Source of the DNA: Bacteroidales bacterium
GTDB lineage: Bacteria; Bacteroidota; Bacteroidia; Bacteroidales; S143-33
Reading direction: 5' to 3'
Assembly: GCA_027015275.1 (NCBI GenBank)
Contig: JALWCU010000252.1
Location: forward strand, 1-33,820
DNA: 33,820 nt
The notes under the pieces were generated by a model. It was given only the letters and a program-made list of their open reading frames with translations, was not told where the DNA came from and ran no database searches. This document shows positions 29,965-33,820 of the stretch, piece by piece. Numbering within the stretch: the stretch's first letter is position 1; the number at the start of each line of letters is the position of its first letter. The translations under genes and the position numbers were made by a program.

Positions 29965-32538
29965 TTACATGAAATTATCGTGCCAACTACGCTGACGTTT
30001 GAACTGAAAGAAACTAAACATTGGAGATTTTATCCTTACTGTAAAAAGATAACTTTTCATTCGTCCTGTAGGTGTAACCTGTAATAACATTTCCCAGCAA
30101 TGTAAATCACGATATATCTGTATTGTTGGCGCAACAAGAGTTTTCTTATTAAAATCAAACCCAGTAAAAAGCTGGACTGTCCAGTAAGGCGTCGGATTCA
30201 TGGCAAACGTTGTATTCAATATCTGAGATGTCCGCAGAACCGATCTTCCTGTCTTATTGTCAAAAACGCTATTCAAGCTAAACCTATAATCAATAGAAAA
30301 ATTCCATTTAGGATTAAAATATTTGTAAGGGACATACTGTTGCTTTGCTGGCGGTTCCTTCTGCCCTCTTTGTGGCTTTTGTTCCCCATTCTGAAAATCT
30401 TGTGAACTTAAATTAAAAGTTGTATGAAAAGTCAGGCTCCTGAGACGCAGAAGTTTTCCTGAGACTGTGTACTCATAAACATTAATTCTGCGACCAGTTT
30501 TATCAATAGTATAAGGATCTAAGATTGCATTAAATGAAAAATTCGTATATCTGCCCAAATTAGTACTTGCATTTATACTAATAGGACTAAAACGCAGAGA
30601 GTCAGCAGCAAAATTATAATTCCCTGAAATTGAAAGAATATCCAATAAACGTACCTTTTTTTCAACCACAGTGTCGCCCTCTCTCTTACGGATTTTCATC
30701 TCAAAATTATTATTAATGCCATAATTTATACTCTTCTGCAATCCTCTACCCGGCAGCCCCACAGGAGCTCTATAAAAAGCAGAGTAAAATCTAGTATTTG
30801 TAGTATCTCCAGGTTCAGGTAAATAAATTCCATACTTGGGATTACCAAAATCTGGTCGGTAAATAAAACCTATATGTGGCGTAAGCTTGTGCCTTATAGC
30901 CTTAATACCAAACGCATTTACTCTAAATATACCATATAAATTAGTAGAAGCGTTCAACCCAAAGTTATATTCATAAATATGACGAGGGCGAAATATAGTA
31001 TCTATCTCGACAGTAGTGTCATTTATCATACGTTTGTTTATATAAGAGAAATACACTCGGCCAACGTAATTGAATGTAGGTGAGATATTTATATAATGGA
31101 AAAGATGTATTGGTTTAAGATTTATCGGTATGGTATATCTTAGTCCGTCCTGCATTAAATATCTTAGAGTATCTGGATGATAAAACAATGTTGTATCTGA
31201 TATATGCGGAAGTGTATTTTCAAAATTAGCTCTCAAGCCAATAGAAATATCTTTAAACCAAGACTTAGAACTTGGTTTAAAAAGCTTTTTAAAAGGCTGA
31301 ATACGATTCATTACAAAAGAGATATGTGGTGCATTAATATCAATAGTATTATCTTGAAAATTTTGTGTAGCCGAAGCATTGACGCTAATACGAAAAGGGG
31401 TACCACGGAAATTCTTGGTCAAATTGATACTTGAATTAGATGTATTCTTAACAAACTGCTGAATATTGACAGCATTATATTGCTCATATTTACCCATAGA
31501 AAAATTCACATTTGCTGAAAAATTCAAAGTGGGATTAGCCTTTGGCTTCTGATGAAAGGTAAAAATAAAATTATAAAGATTCTGTTTGCGGCTATCAAGA
31601 AGTATTCTCTCTTCTGTCGTTCTATGCGTGTAATTAAAAGAAAGAGTAGCCTGGTACCTATAACGGTCATTAATCCTGAGCCTTGTTTTCAACCCCCAGC
31701 TTCCTTTGGAAAAAATATCTGCCAGAACCTTCAAGTCCATTTTATCATTTAAAACAAAATAATAACCACCATTTATAAGTCCAATACCTCTTTCCTGTTC
31801 CTGATATAACTCTGGCTGTATTATACCCGATGTATTATACTTTCGCTGTGGGAAATAACCAAATGGAAGGCCTATTGGAATTGGAATGTCTTCAATAACA
31901 AAATAAAAAGGGCCTGTAACTATAGCTTTATTAGGTATATATCTAGCCTTGGATAACTTTATGTAATAATGTGGATGATCCAGATTACACGTAGTAAATT
32001 TACCGTGCAAGATATTAGTCGTCCCGCTTGGAAATATTTTAACCTGAGAGCCATGCAAAAAACCTTCTGATTGCTCGGTCTTTACATTCCGAGCATAACC
32101 TTTGCGCGTCTTGAAATTATATTTCATATATGAGGCAACAAACTTATCTTCCTTGTTATCAAATTCTGGTTTCTCGTCAATATGTCCCAGACTATCGTAA
32201 GTAATATAAGATTCTATTTCATTGTGGGTTATGTCAACTCTGACTTTGCCTGCTTTGAGTTCCATATCCTTGCTTTTCAGATCCACCCCATTGTACATAT
32301 ATGCAATCATACTATCCATATAAAGATGCAGAGAATCCTTGACCGTGTATTCTACCAGTCTGTCCAATGGCTTTGGCTTAGTAGTGTCTTTCTTCACACC
32401 TAGAGACACAGTATCGATTTTCTTAACGCCAAAATTCTTTAATGAATCTTGCGTCTTTAACGTATCTACCTTCTGAGCAGAAACAGTAAAAGCAGACAAA
32501 GCTAAAAATATTATTATCAGATATTTACAAATTCTCAT
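29965..32538 (-). CDS. LptD/OstA-like outer-membrane LPS assembly protein (Bacteroidota type)
   Basis: 857 aa; signal peptide ...LSAFTVSAQ; OstA-like N-terminal part ([19 protein letters not shown]-like, [24 protein letters not shown]), [51 protein letters not shown], then many beta strands. Confidence 0.85.
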   Translation of the reverse strand: MRICKYLIIIFLALSAFTVSAQKVDTLKTQDSLKNFGVKKIDTVSLGVKKDTTKPKPLDRLVEYTVKDSLHLYMDSMIAYMYNGVDLKSKDMELKAGKVRVDITHNEIESYITYDSLGHIDEKPEFDNKEDKFVASYMKYNFKTRKGYARNVKTEQSEGFLHGSQVKIFPSGTTNILHGKFTTCNLDHPHYYIKLSKARYIPNKAIVTGPFYFVIEDIPIPIGLPFGYFPQRKYNTSGIIQPELYQEQERGIGLINGGYYFVLNDKMDLKVLADIFSKGSWGLKTRLRINDRYRYQATLSFNYTHRTTEERILLDSRKQNLYNFIFTFHQKPKANPTLNFSANVNFSMGKYEQYNAVNIQQFVKNTSNSSINLTKNFRGTPFRISVNASATQNFQDNTIDINAPHISFVMNRIQPFKKLFKPSSKSWFKDISIGLRANFENTLPHISDTTLFYHPDTLRYLMQDGLRYTIPINLKPIHLFHYINISPTFNYVGRVYFSYINKRMINDTTVEIDTIFRPRHIYEYNFGLNASTNLYGIFRVNAFGIKAIRHKLTPHIGFIYRPDFGNPKYGIYLPEPGDTTNTRFYSAFYRAPVGLPGRGLQKSINYGINNNFEMKIRKREGDTVVEKKVRLLDILSISGNYNFAADSLRFSPISINASTNLGRYTNFSFNAILDPYTIDKTGRRINVYEYTVSGKLLRLRSLTFHTTFNLSSQDFQNGEQKPQRGQKEPPAKQQYVPYKYFNPKWNFSIDYRFSLNSVFDNKTGRSVLRTSQILNTTFAMNPTPYWTVQLFTGFDFNKKTLVAPTIQIYRDLHCWEMLLQVTPTGRMKSYLFTVRIKSPMFSFFQFKRQRSWHDNFM

Positions 32539-32557
32539 TACTGTGATTTTTTCAACT

Positions 32558-33421
32558 TCATACTAATCTCGCCAAGGCCTTCTTGAGGCTATCGCGCCAA
32601 TGAGGAATATCCACTTTGTACAAAGATTTAATTTTTGCTTTATCGAGTACACTAAACGAAGGACGTGGAGCAGGTCGTGGAAACTGCGATGTACGGATAG
32701 GGAAGAGCTTTATCTCCTTGCCTGTGTATTCAAAAATAGCCTGGGCAAAATCATACCACGAAGCCACACCTTCATCAGAAAAATGATACAGCCCCGGCTG
32801 AATCAATAACTGCTCATTCTCATGCTTTTCTATTATCATCATGATCATGCGCGCCAGATCCAACGCATAAGTAGGTGTACCGACCTGATCATATACCACG
32901 CTTATCTCTTGCTTTTTCTCGGCCAAGGTAAGCATTGTTTTTACAAAATTATTTCCATACTCTGAATAAAGCCAGGATGAACGCAGGACAATGCCAAAAT
33001 TATACTTCAATACGTACTGTTCGCCCTCTGCCTTGCTCTTAGCATAGATACCCAAAGGATTCACAGTATCCTGCTCTGTGTATGGCTGTGCTTTCTTCCC
33101 ATCAAAAACATAATCTGTCGAAATATGAATAAACTTAGCACCTATCCATTCTGCTGCCTGTACCATATTAAACACAGCCCTACTGTTTACCAAAAATGCG
33201 TTTTCTCTGTCTTCCTCAGCTTTGTCAACGGCTGTATATGCAGCAGCATTAATTATCCAATCAAATCCTTCGTAACGTATAAAATCACTTACATGTGGCA
33301 TGTCACGCAAATCCAGCTTATCTGTATTGGTGAAAACGAATTGATAATCATCATATTGCATGGCAAGTCTTCTGAGCTCCTGCCCCAATTGACCAGTGCT
33401 GCCAGTAACCAGTATTTTCAT
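32558..33421 (-). CDS. rfbD: dTDP-4-dehydrorhamnose reductase
   Basis: MKILVTGSTGQLGQELRRL...WIINAAAYTAVDKAEEDRENAFLVNSRAV...FIHISTDYVFDGKKAQPYTEQDTVNPLGIYAKSKAEGE. Confidence 0.96.
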   Translation of the reverse strand: MKILVTGSTGQLGQELRRLAMQYDDYQFVFTNTDKLDLRDMPHVSDFIRYEGFDWIINAAAYTAVDKAEEDRENAFLVNSRAVFNMVQAAEWIGAKFIHISTDYVFDGKKAQPYTEQDTVNPLGIYAKSKAEGEQYVLKYNFGIVLRSSWLYSEYGNNFVKTMLTLAEKKQEISVVYDQVGTPTYALDLARMIMMIIEKHENEQLLIQPGLYHFSDEGVASWYDFAQAIFEYTGKEIKLFPIRTSQFPRPAPRPSFSVLDKAKIKSLYKVDIPHWRDSLKKALARLV

Positions 33422-33820
33422 TACTCAAAAATTTTTGCTTGTTTAAATAATGGCAAATTCCTGTCCTTATCTGAAATTATGCGCTTCTCTTCTGGGACAT
33501 TCCATTCTATTTTCAGGCTGTCATCCGCTAAATTTATACCTGCTTCTGCCTCAGGGTTATAATATTGATCTGTCTTGTAAAAAACTATAGCCTCCTCTGA
33601 TAGAACAGCGTATCCATGCGCAAAGCCCTTTGGTATAAAAAGCTGTAAATGATTATCTTCTGTAAGCTCAATAATAAAATACTGGCCAAAAGTGGGCGAA
33701 TCCTTTCTTATATCCAGCGCCACATCGAGAATTATTCCTTTGATAGCTCGCACAAGCTTGGACTGCGCAAAAGGCGGCATCTGATAGTGCAATCCGCGTA
33801 TTACCCCATAGACTGATTTT
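33421..33820 (-). CDS. rfbC: dTDP-4-dehydrorhamnose 3,5-epimerase (5' end beyond window)
   Basis: The frame extends past the track start: KSVYGVIRGLHYQMPPFAQSKLVRAIKGIILDVALDIRKDSPTFGQYFIIELTEDNHLQLFIPKGFAHGYAVLSEEA. Stop overlaps the rfbD start (TAATG). Confidence 0.95.
   Translation of the reverse strand, partial: KSVYGVIRGLHYQMPPFAQSKLVRAIKGIILDVALDIRKDSPTFGQYFIIELTEDNHLQLFIPKGFAHGYAVLSEEAIVFYKTDQYYNPEAEAGINLADDSLKIEWNVPEEKRIISDKDRNLPLFKQAKIFE

Noticed and set aside
33421-33792. Shortened 123-aa rfbC (possible pseudogene)
   Set aside because: The frame continues upstream with KSVYGVIRGL to the window edge; the track's start is an internal TTG. It is only edge-truncated.
1-33820. CRISPR arrays, tRNA/rRNA genes, transposases or integrases
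   Set aside because: No regularly spaced repeats, tRNA-like sequences or recombinase motifs were seen by eye; a tRNAscan/Infernal run would be needed to exclude small RNAs formally.

Overview
The window is AT-rich Bacteroidota-type chromosomal DNA, and every credible gene reads on the minus strand. It is dominated by a merged str-S10-spc-alpha ribosomal protein super-cluster: rpsL-rpsG-fusA-rpsJ-rplC-rplD-rplW-rplB-rpsS-rplV-rpsC-rplP-rpmC-rpsQ-rplN-rplX-rplE-rpsN-rpsH-rplF-rplR-rpsE-rpmD-rplO-secY-map-infA-rpmJ-rpsM-rpsK-rpsD-rpoA-rplQ. There is no tuf. Downstream (lower coordinates) lie a GT4 glycosyltransferase, an EamA transporter, a tricorn-like S41 protease and an edge-truncated secreted endonuclease/exonuclease/phosphatase protein with a T9SS-type C-terminus. 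Upstream (higher coordinates) lie a beta-barrel lipoprotein, a four-gene cassette (AmpD/endolysin-like amidase plus three small membrane/coiled-coil proteins), a lipoprotein, ridA, an LptD-like protein, rfbD and an edge-truncated rfbC. The ORF track misses three genes (partial nuclease, rpmJ, 5' part of rfbC) and over-extends at least three starts (rpoA, infA, the 28790 lipoprotein). The items most worth a second look are: the signal-peptide-less amidase with holin/spanin-like membrane proteins; an intrinsic-terminator-like hairpin between rpsD and rpoA; a perfect TTTG-N19-TAnnTTTG promoter inside the cluster between rpmJ and rpsM; a near-perfect inverted repeat bracketing the rpsL promoter; and a two-hairpin rpsG-fusA spacer in which one hairpin abuts the fusA start codon. 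No tRNA, rRNA, CRISPR array or transposon was recognised.
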